Shown: positions 20,718 through 30,198 of the stretch, piece by piece | Position numbering within the stretch: the first letter of the stretch is position 1 | Layout of the letters: every line of letters starts with the position of its first letter | Made by a program: the position numbers and the translations under genes | The notes under the pieces: generated by a model | Told to the model about the DNA's origin: nothing | Seen by the model: only the letters and a program-made list of their open reading frames with translations | Databases searched by the model: none | Source of the DNA: an uncultured Clostridia bacterium | GTDB taxonomy: Bacteria > Bacillota > Clostridia > Oscillospirales > Acutalibacteraceae | Reading direction: 5' to 3' | DNA length: 64,000 nucleotides | NCBI GenBank assembly: GCA_947305745.1 | Contig: CAMZEH010000003.1 | Coordinates: 1-64,000 of the forward strand

Positions 20718-21254
20718 ATGAAATTGCTTTTACATAGTTGCTGTGCGCCCTGCAGTATAAAATGCATAGACACGCTAAGGGAAGAGGGCATAGAGCCGAC
20801 GCTTTTTTGGTATAATCCCAATATTCACCCTTTTACGGAGTACAGAAACCGTAAAAATGCACTTATTGAGTGGGCAAAAGAAGAAAATTTGGAAGCGATT
20901 ATTAAAGATGAATATGGACTTCGAAAATTTATTGATAATGTTTATTCGAACTACGGTGAAAGATGCGGATATTGTTATACCATAAGGATTAGTGAGGTCG
21001 CAAAAACAGCCAAAGAAAACGGTTTTACACATTTTTCGACCACTCTTTTAATTAGTCCGTATCAAAAGCACGAAATGATAAAGGGTGTAGCGGAAAACAT
21101 TGCCGAGAAATATGGCGTTGAATTTTTATATCGAGATTTTAGACCATATTTTAGAGAAGGTCAAAAGATAGCTCGCGAAAAAGGTATATACATGCAAAAA
21201 TACTGCGGCTGTATTTTCAGCGAAGAAGAAAGATATTTAAAAATAAAAATTTAA
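20718..21254 (+). CDS. queH: Epoxyqueuosine reductase QueH
   Basis: LLLHSCCAPCS; FWYNPNIHPFTEYRNR; RCGYCYTIR; FSTTLLISPYQ; YMQKYCGCIFSEEER. Confidence 0.93.
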   Translation: MKLLLHSCCAPCSIKCIDTLREEGIEPTLFWYNPNIHPFTEYRNRKNALIEWAKEENLEAIIKDEYGLRKFIDNVYSNYGERCGYCYTIRISEVAKTAKENGFTHFSTTLLISPYQKHEMIKGVAENIAEKYGVEFLYRDFRPYFREGQKIAREKGIYMQKYCGCIFSEEERYLKIKI

Positions 21255-21323
21255 TAAAATTATTGACTTGGATTTTATTGTGTGCTAAACTGAACGTACG
21301 GAATTGTTTACAGTGTTCGTATT

Positions 21324-21415
<92 letters not shown>

Positions 21416-21441
21416 TTTAACACAATTTCATAGGCGGTTAT

Positions 21442-21532
21442 GGAGAAGTACTCAAGTGGCTGAAGAGGCGCCCCTGCTAAGGGTGTAGGTCGAGCGATCG
21501 GCGCGAGGGTTCAAATCCCTCCTTCTCCGCCA
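21442..21532 (+). tRNA. tRNA-Ser(GCU)
   Basis: ggagaagtactcaagtggctgaagaggcgcccctGCTaagggtg...agggttcaaatccctccttctccgcca. Confidence 0.95.
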
Positions 21533-21539
21533 GATATAG

Positions 21540-21572
21540 ATCCCATGATACTGCGGTATTGTGGGGTTTTTA
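21540..21572 (+). terminator. Terminator after tRNA-Ser pair
   Basis: tcccatgatactgcggtattgtggggttttta imperfect hairpin and T tract. Confidence 0.5.
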
Positions 21573-21614
21573 TGCTGTAAATTTTTTAAATATTTATTTA
21601 AATAATTTTGCTAT

Positions 21615-22120
21615 TCAGGTGCATTTGCTTCGCCAAAGAGGTGGCGAAGAAATGCCACGATTATTTTCAACCGTGGATATGTTCCTGTCAAAGAAGGTTG
21701 CACCATGCTTCGTGCTGTATTTTTGTACTCTTAAAATTCCGTTTGCGCCGATTGCATCGCATATGTCTGAATCGGAAACTATCTTGCCTTTTAATTTCTC
21801 GGGTTGCTTTCCGCTGAGCCTTTTGCTGTATCCTATACTCGCAATAACTCTGCAAACTTCACTTTGCGTTTCCCCATCGATGCCACAGTTATTCATAATT
21901 TTTTGGCATTTGTCGGATCTTTTGCGTTTTCGTCCCCGAATAATTTGTAGTCGTTAACATAGTGCAGAAGCGCTATAAGGGCTGTCAAGTTTTTGTTTGC
22001 GCCTTATTTTTCAGCAAATTTTAAAGATCAGTTTAAAACCCGGTCGATGTGATCCATGCCGTGACCAGAGTTATCTTTTGCTAAAATTTCTCTTACTTTT
22101 TCTTTTATGTTGTTTATCAC
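21615..22120 (-). pseudogene. Degenerate HD-domain phosphohydrolase
   Basis: Reverse reading: (V)INNIKEKVREILAKDNSGHGMDHIDRVLN*SLKFAEK*GANKNLTALIALLHYVNDYKLFGDENAKDPTNAKK[frameshift]MNNCGIDGETQSEVCRVIASIGYSKRLSG...SDSDICDAIGANGILRVQKYSTKHG; two in-frame stops, one 1-nt frameshift in an A-run, HD motif changed to HY. Confidence 0.85.
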
Positions 22121-22269
22121 AACTGCCTCTCTTCTAATGCTTTGCCTAATTGATTATATAATGTTATATGGGGCATTTAAATTTTATTTGATACTTTTAA
22201 AATAACTAAAAATCAGGTTGATAATTAATTGTTGTTGAGATATCATGTATTCTATGGGTAATTTTATTT

Positions 22270-23694
22270 TTGAAAGAAGAAGGAAGGATTATTTTGCAGT
22301 ATTTAACTGATATTCTTACTACCATAGGCGATAATCTTTATACTTATGTTGTGCTTGCACTTATTATTTTGTGTGGACTTTACTTTACTTTTAAGACGCG
22401 TTTTGCGCAGTTTCATCTTTTCCCCGATTCCGTACGTTATATGATGGAAAATTCGGGAGAGGGAAAAGTTTCATCGTTTCAGGCGCTGATGACATGTACG
22501 GCATCAAAAGTTGGTACCGCCAATATCGCAGGCGTAGCACTGGCCGTAGTCGTGGGAGGCCCCGGAGCGATTTTTTGGATGTGGGTTATGGCCATTATCG
22601 GTGCTGCTTCGTCTATCGTGGAGGCTACTCTGGCACAGATTTACAAAAGCCGAACCAAAGATGGAAATATGTTTATCGGCGGACCCTCATACTACATAAG
22701 CAAAGCACTAAAAAAACCGAAGCTCGGCATAGTTTTTTCAGCTTTATTTGTATTTTGTTATATGTTTGCGTTCAGCATTTTGCAGGCCAATAATATGTCC
22801 AGCGCTTTTGAAACATTTATTCCGAATTACCACGAAACAATTTGGCCGTGGATGATTGGTATTGTATTCACGGTTTTAATTGCTATGGTTGTTTTTGGCG
22901 GACTTTATCGTATCAGCTTTGTATCTTCTTACTTAGTGCCTGCAATGGCAAGTGTATATCTGTTTGTCGGATTTTACATTTTCATAACAAATATCGGTAG
23001 ATTGCCTGAAATTTTCGGAGCGATATTTCAGGATGCGTTTGATTTCAGTGCGATTTACGGAGGATTTGTGGGGAGCATAATAATTTTAGGCATGAAACGA
23101 GGACTTCTTTCAAACGAAGCAGGAATGGGTAGTGCGCCGAATGCAGCGGCATCAGCCGTAACGTCGCACCCGGTTAAGCAAGGAATTATGCAGATTTTAT
23201 CTGTTGGGATAGATACTCTTTTAATATGTTCGACATCGGCTTTCATAATTCTTCTTTCAAGGAATCCGCTTATGCCGTATATGTCGGGAATACCGCTTAT
23301 GCAGGCCGCGGTCAGCTCGCAAGTTGGAGCATGGGGGTCGTACTTTATAGGTTTCTCCGTGCTGTGTTTTTCATTCTCGGCGATAATAGGTAATTTTGGT
23401 ATTTCGGAGCCGAATTTGCTATTTATAAAAAACAATCAGAAATTCGTAAATATTACGCGCGCCGTTTGTCTTTTAGCCGTTTTTGCCGGTTGTATAGTCG
23501 GGCCGAAATTGGCTTGGAGTCTTGCGGACGTTGCTGTAGCCATGCTCGCAACTTTAAATCTGGTCGTTATATTTATTTTGAGAGGACGCTTTATGGTTTG
23601 TTTCAAGGATTTTGTCAAACAACGCAAAGAGGGGAAAAACCCTGTATTCAAAGCTGAGGAATGCGGAATTTACGATACTACAGAGTGGAAGTAA
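22270..23694 (+). CDS. Alanine/glycine:cation symporter (AGCS) family
   Basis: GKVSSFQALMTCTASKVGTANIAGVALAVVVGGPGAIFWMW; GLLSNEAGMGSAPNAAASA. Confidence 0.93.
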   Translation: MKEEGRIILQYLTDILTTIGDNLYTYVVLALIILCGLYFTFKTRFAQFHLFPDSVRYMMENSGEGKVSSFQALMTCTASKVGTANIAGVALAVVVGGPGAIFWMWVMAIIGAASSIVEATLAQIYKSRTKDGNMFIGGPSYYISKALKKPKLGIVFSALFVFCYMFAFSILQANNMSSAFETFIPNYHETIWPWMIGIVFTVLIAMVVFGGLYRISFVSSYLVPAMASVYLFVGFYIFITNIGRLPEIFGAIFQDAFDFSAIYGGFVGSIIILGMKRGLLSNEAGMGSAPNAAASAVTSHPVKQGIMQILSVGIDTLLICSTSAFIILLSRNPLMPYMSGIPLMQAAVSSQVGAWGSYFIGFSVLCFSFSAIIGNFGISEPNLLFIKNNQKFVNITRAVCLLAVFAGCIVGPKLAWSLADVAVAMLATLNLVVIFILRGRFMVCFKDFVKQRKEGKNPVFKAEECGIYDTTEWK

Positions 23695-23854
23695 AATTCG
23701 TCAGAAATCATATAAAAGTGTCGTTTTAAACGGCATTTTTAATTTTTTTGAAAAAATTAAATTTAGTGGTTGATATTTATCAAAAGGCATGATATCATAT
23801 TGTAAATTATATATTTTATAAATATAATTTAATATTTTTAAGGAGGAAAAAATT

Positions 23855-24457
23855 ATGAAAAAAGGTTTATTACTGGCAGTTTTAGCAATGCTTGCAAGCG
23901 TAACTTTAATAGGGTGTGGTCAGAAATCGGAAGAACAGCCGACTGACGATTCCTCAAACACAGTGGCGACCGAGGAGCAAAAAACTGAAGAAAATTCCGA
24001 CGAGCAGAAAAACGAAGAGAAAAAAGACGAAAATGATCAGAGCATAGACTTGGGCGAACAGACTATCGAAGGTGAAAGTGTTGAGGGTACGATCTATGGC
24101 ACGGGTAAGTATCGTTTGACCAAGGGGTCGGACAGAGTTGTTGCAGTATGGGTGAAGGATACCACGAAAACTAAAATAGAATATATATTTGATAACGGAA
24201 AACTTTCAGCCGTAAAAGTTGAAACGTCCTATGAGAACGAGGATCAGGCGAAAGGCATGTATGATTCGGTCATAAAGAATCCCAACGCTACAAAAGGTCT
24301 AAAAGACTTTAAACTTGAAGGCAAATCAGTTAAGTACGAAGCTGAAGAAAGCCAGTGGAGCGATATCAAGGACTATACCAAAGATCAGATCTTTGACGAG
24401 CAGAAAAAAGCTCTTGAAGAACTCAGCAAAGTAGATGATATTAGATCAGACGATTAA
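23855..24457 (+). CDS. Secreted lipoprotein of unknown function
   Basis: Lipobox LIGCG after MKKGLLLAVLAMLASVT; acidic linker; taaggagg RBS. Confidence 0.75.
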   Translation: MKKGLLLAVLAMLASVTLIGCGQKSEEQPTDDSSNTVATEEQKTEENSDEQKNEEKKDENDQSIDLGEQTIEGESVEGTIYGTGKYRLTKGSDRVVAVWVKDTTKTKIEYIFDNGKLSAVKVETSYENEDQAKGMYDSVIKNPNATKGLKDFKLEGKSVKYEAEESQWSDIKDYTKDQIFDEQKKALEELSKVDDIRSDD

Positions 24458-24473
24458 TATATTAGAACTACAA

Positions 24474-24500
24474 AGCCGCCGTTTAAGGCGGCTAATTTTA
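24474..24500. terminator. Bidirectional terminator between lipoprotein gene and rluD
   Basis: agccgcc-gttta-aggcggct then tttt. Confidence 0.65.
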
Positions 24501-25421
24501 TTTTTTTAAAATATCTAATATTTTTTCAAAATATTTCGGAAGTTTGCTGTCAAGCCCCATATATTTAAGCGTAGTGGGGTGAATAAACCCTATTTTTTTT
24601 GCGTGTAAACATTGACCTTTAAGAAATTTAAAAGGATTTTGTTTCGCCGAGCCGTAAACTTCATCACCGAGAACAGGATGCCCCAAATGCGCCATGTGAA
24701 CTCTGATTTGATGAGTCCTTCCTGTTTCAAGATTTAATTTAATATGGCTATACCCGCTGAATTCTTCCAAAACTTCATAGTGAGTGATCGCTTTTTTTCC
24801 GTTTGGAGGCGGCACAACTGCCATTTTTTTACGGTTTGTTTTGTGCCTCCCGATGTTCGTTTCGATTGTCCCTTTTTGATCCTTTAACCTTCCGATAATT
24901 ATAGCTTGATACTCTCTTGTAAAACTGTGGTTTTTTATTTGCTCGGCTAAAAACTTATGGGAGTTATCGTTCTTTGCGACTATTAATAATCCGCTTGTGT
25001 CTTTGTCTATCCTGTGGACGATCCCCGGCCTGAGAACGCCGTTAATGCCCGACAAAGAGTCTTTGCAGTGATAAAGAAGCGCATTCACGAGCGTCCCCGA
25101 AGTATTCCCCGGAGCAGGGTGGACGACCATATCTTTTGGTTTGTTGACTATAAGCAAATCATCATCTTCATAAATTATATCCAGCGGGATATTTTCCGGA
25201 GCGACTTCATATGGTTCGGGATCAGGAATACTGATCTCAATAACATCATTTTCGTTTAGTTTATAGTTTTTTGAGATTTCGTTTTTGTTTATAAGAACGA
25301 GTTTTTTTTCGATTAATTTGTGTATGTATGAACGCGAAAGCTCTGGAAATTCCTCGCTTAAAAATTTATCTATTCTTTCTTTGTTGCTTTCGTGCGACGC
25401 GGTAAGAACGAAGCTTTCCAT
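24498..25421 (-). CDS. rluD: RluD-family 23S rRNA pseudouridine synthase
   Basis: S4 domain; GIVHRIDKDTSGLLIVAKND; LETGRTHQIRVHMAHLGHPVLGD. Confidence 0.92.
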   Translation of the reverse strand: MESFVLTASHESNKERIDKFLSEEFPELSRSYIHKLIEKKLVLINKNEISKNYKLNENDVIEISIPDPEPYEVAPENIPLDIIYEDDDLLIVNKPKDMVVHPAPGNTSGTLVNALLYHCKDSLSGINGVLRPGIVHRIDKDTSGLLIVAKNDNSHKFLAEQIKNHSFTREYQAIIIGRLKDQKGTIETNIGRHKTNRKKMAVVPPPNGKKAITHYEVLEEFSGYSHIKLNLETGRTHQIRVHMAHLGHPVLGDEVYGSAKQNPFKFLKGQCLHAKKIGFIHPTTLKYMGLDSKLPKYFEKILDILKK

Positions 25422-25426
25422 ATATG

Positions 25427-26122
25427 TTACCCCACCCCCAAATCGGTGTTGTTTATTGATATTTCAACGTTGTTTTTATCTTTTATTTCAGGATAAATCT
25501 CATTTAAAAACCTATCTATAAGCTCAAAATCAGGTTTCATTTCCGAATCATTTTCCACGAAAACGTTAACCATATAGCGTTCAAAAAATTTTTCCGCAAT
25601 TTCTATGTCGTTTTTTACGCCCTCCAAAGTTTGCCCCTTCACTCCGACGAGCAAATTAATACTGCTGAAATATTTTGCAATCTCTGCCGCAGTTACGTTT
25701 TCGTGTATGCCTTTATTCCAAGAATTTCTTAGCTTTGTATTAAATGTTTCTATTCCTGTTCTGAATTTCACGTCTTGATTTTTAAACTTTGCGGCGAATT
25801 CATCGAGTTTGTTTCGGTACGCCCAATGGACTTCAAACCATAGTTCTTTTAGACCAAGCTTGTCCGCTTTTTTGATGATTAAATCCAAAGTTTTTGTGTC
25901 GAGTTCCATAGCCGAACCGGAATTTATTATCTCGACTATTCCGAATTCTCCCGTAAGTTTATCAATTACAGGTTTGTTTATTAAAAAAGGGTCTTCGCTT
26001 ATGTCTTCAAAATAGTCGCAAAACCTGCATTTTTTCCAAAAGCAGCCTGTGCCCTGTAAAAGTATGAATTCTCTTGGAAATTTCCTCGTTATTTTTGCGT
26101 ATCTGGATTTTATCTCTTTCAT
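25427..26122 (-). CDS. Radical SAM superfamily protein (CX4CX2C cluster)
   Basis: FILLQGTGCFWKKCRFCDYFED Fe-S motif; conserved downstream barrel-like sequence EFGIVEIINSGSAMELD. Confidence 0.7.
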   Translation of the reverse strand: MKEIKSRYAKITRKFPREFILLQGTGCFWKKCRFCDYFEDISEDPFLINKPVIDKLTGEFGIVEIINSGSAMELDTKTLDLIIKKADKLGLKELWFEVHWAYRNKLDEFAAKFKNQDVKFRTGIETFNTKLRNSWNKGIHENVTAAEIAKYFSSINLLVGVKGQTLEGVKNDIEIAEKFFERYMVNVFVENDSEMKPDFELIDRFLNEIYPEIKDKNNVEISINNTDLGVG

Positions 26123-26215
26123 TCTTTGGTTCCTTTATTTTTTGTTATATTTATATAATAAAATGATTAACCAAAAAATACAAGAGCTTGATGTAAAAAT
26201 CAAGCTCCTGGAAGG

Positions 26216-26785
26216 TTATTTTGCTTCTGTAATTTTAATTTTGTCGCTCTTAATTCCCGATTGCCCCGTTACGATATCCTTTATTACAATCGCCGTGTTT
26301 TCTTTAAGATTCCCCGGGCTCACGATGACGCTGCACTCGCCGTTTTGTATGAACGCAATGCACTCGCCAAAACCTTTGGCTTTTACCAGATTTTCTATGT
26401 TTGATTCTTGTTCTATATTTTTGGAAAGTTCTTCGGACTGTTTTAAAATTTCTTTTTTAATCTCCTCGTCTGTGTTTTGAGAGTCTATGAGCGATTTTAA
26501 TTTTTCTGCCGCTTGGTCATGCGCTTTTTGCCTGTTCGATGATGCTTCGGCGAAGAATTTTTTAGTCTGAGATGAAGATGAATCGGGTGAAGTGGTTATG
26601 TTATCAGGCGATTCCGATACTTTTGAAGTGTTTACATATCTTGCTTCGCCGAGTTCATGAGCTGTTTCTATCGCATCGGGTGCGTCAAATTCATGCGTGT
26701 CGGAAAACTGCCAGTTGAGGTAAACCGCAGCTCCGAGAGCTACCACCAGCGATGCTAAAATAAGTTGACGTTTGTGAAATTTCAT
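26216..26785 (-). CDS. spoIIIAH: Stage III sporulation protein AH
   Basis: N-terminal TM plus conserved GECIAFIQNGECSVIVSPGNLKENTAIVIKDIV; last gene of spoIIIA operon. Confidence 0.93.
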   Translation of the reverse strand: MKFHKRQLILASLVVALGAAVYLNWQFSDTHEFDAPDAIETAHELGEARYVNTSKVSESPDNITTSPDSSSSQTKKFFAEASSNRQKAHDQAAEKLKSLIDSQNTDEEIKKEILKQSEELSKNIEQESNIENLVKAKGFGECIAFIQNGECSVIVSPGNLKENTAIVIKDIVTGQSGIKSDKIKITEAK

Positions 26786-26818
26786 TTTTGTTCCTCCAAT
26801 TTAATTTTTATTTTATTT

Positions 26819-27409
26819 TTAATTTGATTTTGTTATGCAAACTCTGTTTGAATTTATGTTAAGCGCCGTGGTGACGGCTTCGGTTATGCGGTTTTTGACG
26901 ATTGGATCATCGGCGCCGGGGCATATTACCACCGCACCTTTAATTTTTGGTTCGAGTTCGGTTACGGCGAGAGCTTTTTCGCCGCCGTCGGAGCCTTTCA
27001 CGGTAATAAACTTTTTTTCGGAGTCATTGCTTTCTTTTTTTCGAGTTATATCTTCGCCCGATTTATCTTCGCTTGCCTCGTTGTTTTTCTTCTCCTCGGT
27101 TGCATAAATGGTTTCACAGGTGCCCTCAAATGTAATTAAAACTTTAGCTTTTCCCGCACCGTTTATGCCCGAAACGATATTTTCAAGGCTTTCCTCCAAA
27201 GATTTTTTCTTAGCAGACATAGAAGTTTCAATTTTGGAGCTGCTGCAGGGCATATCTTTTTCTTTTTTTGGGGCAATAAACCCCGAAATGAAAATCAGAG
27301 CTATGCCAGTAACGCCGAGCATAAAGATAATATTCTGCTGATTTTTCGTGAGCGGAAATTTTTTTATAAATTCTGTCAGTTTATTTTCGTCCGTGCTTTT
27401 TGACGGCAT
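26819..27409 (-). CDS. spoIIIAG: Stage III sporulation protein AG
   Basis: ESLENIVSGINGAGKAKVLITFEGTCETIYA; ELEPKIKGAVVICPGADDPIVKNRITEAVTTAL; likely ATG at 27409 with ggagg RBS. Confidence 0.92.
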   Translation of the reverse strand: MPSKSTDENKLTEFIKKFPLTKNQQNIIFMLGVTGIALIFISGFIAPKKEKDMPCSSSKIETSMSAKKKSLEESLENIVSGINGAGKAKVLITFEGTCETIYATEEKKNNEASEDKSGEDITRKKESNDSEKKFITVKGSDGGEKALAVTELEPKIKGAVVICPGADDPIVKNRITEAVTTALNINSNRVCITKSN

Positions 27410-27426
27410 TTCTGAGTTTCGCCTCC

Positions 27427-27906
27427 TTATACTTCTATAAATTCGGTGCAAATTTTGAGATTTTTTTCGATATTTTCTTTTGCCTTTTCAGTATCTCCGG
27501 GCTCATTTTTTTGTACGTATATTTTGCATCTAATCATTACTATGCAGTTGTCCTCGTTTTTATCCGTAAATATTTCAATTTTTTTCGGGTTTATTTTAAA
27601 GTCGGTAAGTTCAAGCTTTATCGCTGCTTCTAAGCTTTTGTTCATAAGCTGTTCGGTTTGTTTTTCAATTTTGTCTGTAAACTTTTTGGCATTTTTTGTA
27701 GGTAAGAATTCATCAGACTTCGGCATTTTAAAGTTTAGACTCTGCTTGCCTGCGTTTATCGCACCTACGAATGCACTCAGCACAAACATAGATAAAATAA
27801 TATTTATAGATTTACCGATTTTGCCTTTTGGGATAAAAAACTCTGCCAGAACGCACACGGCAGAAGTGGCGCTTATCAGACCGAACCACGAATTCCATTC
27901 GTTCAT
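27427..27906 (-). CDS. spoIIIAF: Stage III sporulation protein AF
   Basis: Operon position and MNEWNSWFGLISATSAVCVLAEFFIPKGKIGKSINIILSMFVLSAFV; likely ATG at 27906. Confidence 0.88.
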   Translation of the reverse strand: MNEWNSWFGLISATSAVCVLAEFFIPKGKIGKSINIILSMFVLSAFVGAINAGKQSLNFKMPKSDEFLPTKNAKKFTDKIEKQTEQLMNKSLEAAIKLELTDFKINPKKIEIFTDKNEDNCIVMIRCKIYVQKNEPGDTEKAKENIEKNLKICTEFIEV

Positions 27907-27911
27907 AAGAT

Positions 27912-29054
27912 TTACCCTCCGATTATCATAATTATCCCCGATGACGAGATGAGTATCACGATTACGCACGAAAGCACGGCAATTAGCGTTTTTACTATCT
28001 CGGATGTGCTTTTAAATAGCAGTGACGGTTTTTTAAGGTCGAATGCGTCGCTCAAAAATTCGCAAATGCCTAAAAATACTACCCAAATTACGCATTCGCT
28101 CATAAGCGGAATGAAAGTGAATATTCCTGCGATAATTCCGAACGCACCAACGCCGGATTTTAGTAGGTTTAGGCAGCCTCTTACGGTAGAAAACGCATCG
28201 CTTACCGCGCCGCCCACAATAGGCACGCATGTGTCGATGAGCATTTTTGTGCCTGATATGGCAAGATTATCCGCCGAGTTACTTACTATATTTTGAAGCG
28301 TCAGTATTCCGACAAAAATTGCGGAAATCACTTTTACAACCGATTTTATAAACCTATATGATGATGAACAGAATTTTTCAAGATTTACATGAGTTGAAAC
28401 CGCTGAAATTATTGAAATTCCGAATAGAAAGTTCATAATCGGAATTAAAAAAAATTCTGAAAATCTTGATACTACTTGCCCCGAAAAAAGCACCAAGCAC
28501 TGATAAGCCGAGGCGCTAATGGGTTTTCCTGCTGCTATCATAATGCCGCCCATCACGGCTCCTAAAGCGACTGTAAAATTCGATGCGGTGAGTATAAGAG
28601 ATTTTGATGCGGCTATGCATCTGGTAATAGGAGCCGTTAAGCAGCCCGATAAACACAGCGAACAGACAAGATTTAATACATTTTCTTGAGGTGTTTTTTT
28701 GTTTGTGGGAGTAAAATTTTTAAATCCTGCGCATAAAATTAGAACTCCCAAAATGGAAGTCAGATAAGAAAAAATGTGCTTGAAATTCCTTTCGCTTACT
28801 TCATAAATTTCTTCCAAAAAACTTGATATATCCATTTTGCTGAAGCTTTCGGGGTTGTCAATTGAAATCCCAAGTTTTTCGAGTGATTTTAAAGCATCTT
28901 GCGGGGCTTTATCGCTGAGCTGTGCCGCTCCGCTTGACTTAAATTGTTCTTCATATATTTCATTTTTATTTGAGACTTCGGAGAAAACACAAGGCATAAA
29001 CACAAAAAATAAAGCAAAGCAAATTATAAATTTTAAAACGATTTTGATTTTAAT
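27912..29054 (-). CDS. spoIIIAE: Stage III sporulation protein AE
   Basis: Multi-TM SpoIIIAE-like sequence; supplied ORF starts at 29003, but the signal peptide begins at in-frame ATT 29054 (after an in-frame TGA). Confidence 0.88.
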   Translation of the reverse strand: MKIKIVLKFIICFALFFVFMPCVFSEVSNKNEIYEEQFKSSGAAQLSDKAPQDALKSLEKLGISIDNPESFSKMDISSFLEEIYEVSERNFKHIFSYLTSILGVLILCAGFKNFTPTNKKTPQENVLNLVCSLCLSGCLTAPITRCIAASKSLILTASNFTVALGAVMGGIMIAAGKPISASAYQCLVLFSGQVVSRFSEFFLIPIMNFLFGISIISAVSTHVNLEKFCSSSYRFIKSVVKVISAIFVGILTLQNIVSNSADNLAISGTKMLIDTCVPIVGGAVSDAFSTVRGCLNLLKSGVGAFGIIAGIFTFIPLMSECVIWVVFLGICEFLSDAFDLKKPSLLFKSTSEIVKTLIAVLSCVIVILISSSGIIMIIGG

Positions 29055-29457
29055 TCATCCCCAAAATTTTAGTAGTGGAAGTGATGATTTGCTCGAGTAT
29101 CGGCAGCGCTAGGGTGGCAATAGCAATTTTTGAGGCGAGCTCTATTTTCCCCGCAAGAGCCGTTTCTCCGGCGTCTTTGCAAACGTCCGCCGTGAACTGC
29201 GATACAAGGCAGATCCCGAGCGATTTAAAAAGCGCCGACGAGTACTCGGCGGGGATATTTGCCGATGAGATGAGGGAATTCATTTTTTCAAAAAGGGGAA
29301 TAGCGCTGCTCAAAATATACCCAATGAATGCAACTCCCGAAACTGCAACAAGCACTAGATAGAAACCTTTTGAATGCTTTTTGAGTGGCGCCGTGATTAT
29401 AAGTAAAACGATGGCAAAGCCGCAAACTGACAGTATGTTCATATTTATAAAGCGCAA
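29050..29457 (-). CDS. spoIIIAD: Stage III sporulation protein AD
   Basis: Operon position; hydrophobic sequence ending ALPILEQIITSTTKILGMN; real start may be MNILSVCGF (internal Met). Confidence 0.9.
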   Translation of the reverse strand: MRFINMNILSVCGFAIVLLIITAPLKKHSKGFYLVLVAVSGVAFIGYILSSAIPLFEKMNSLISSANIPAEYSSALFKSLGICLVSQFTADVCKDAGETALAGKIELASKIAIATLALPILEQIITSTTKILGMN

Positions 29458-29484
29458 AAGATAACGCCAAATTTCACCTCTTTT

Positions 29485-29679
29485 TTAAAGGTCAAAAACG
29501 GATTTTATCGTTTTAAAAAGCACGTCTATCTCTTTTATGACCATCATCAAAACGACGATAAGCCCCGCCAAAGTGGTCATCATAGCCTGTTCTTCGCGGC
29601 CCGAACGAATCAGGACCTGATTTAAGACCGCAACCACGATTCCCACGGCTGCTATTTTGAATATCAAATCAATTTCCAT
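29485..29679 (-). CDS. spoIIIAC: Stage III sporulation protein AC
   Basis: 64 aa MEIDLIFKIAAVGIVVAVLNQVLIRSGREEQAMMTTLAGLIVVLMMVIKEIDVLF. Confidence 0.95.
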   Translation of the reverse strand: MEIDLIFKIAAVGIVVAVLNQVLIRSGREEQAMMTTLAGLIVVLMMVIKEIDVLFKTIKSVFDL

Positions 29680-29697
29680 TTTTTACCTCCGATTTTT

Positions 29698-30198
29698 TCA
29701 AATCACTAAAATAGCGGTCATAATTCCCAGGCCCGCTCCCAGAACTATCGGCAGTTTCCCTTTTTCGTTTTTATCTCTGATTGCTTTTTTTAGGTAAGGC
29801 TTAACCATTTCGATTTGCTGCTGACAGTAATTTGCTTGCGATGCGCTGTCGCTTGTCCCGAGCTGCCTGCCAAAGCTTATTATTAAATTTTTTTCTTCAG
29901 GCGATAAATTTACTGAGCTTTGATTTTTTTCGAAACTTTTTTCCCAGGCTTCCGAGAAAGTATTTTCATTTAGAAGCAAAATACAATCTTCGGTATATTT
30001 TTTTATCGGATTTTTAGGTTTATAGCCAAGAAGTATGTCTTTTAGCGGCTTTGAATAGCACATGATGCCGTTTTTTATGAGTATTACTAGCTCTATGTAC
30101 TGCGTAAAGAAGTTAATTTTCAGCGTGTATTTTTCGTAAAAAAAGTACCCGATTAAAAATCCTGTAACGATTAAAATAATGCCGCCGAGAAGTTTCAT
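29698..30198 (-). CDS. spoIIIAB: Stage III sporulation protein AB
   Basis: GIILIVTGFLIGYFFYEKY N-terminus and operon position; LGTSDSASQ. Confidence 0.9.
   Translation of the reverse strand: MKLLGGIILIVTGFLIGYFFYEKYTLKINFFTQYIELVILIKNGIMCYSKPLKDILLGYKPKNPIKKYTEDCILLLNENTFSEAWEKSFEKNQSSVNLSPEEKNLIISFGRQLGTSDSASQANYCQQQIEMVKPYLKKAIRDKNEKGKLPIVLGAGLGIMTAILVI

Noticed and set aside
21559-21957. 132-aa and overlapping plus-strand ORFs after the tRNA-Ser pair
   Set aside because: Antisense to the HD-domain pseudogene, whose minus-strand reading is clearly the ancestral coding strand.
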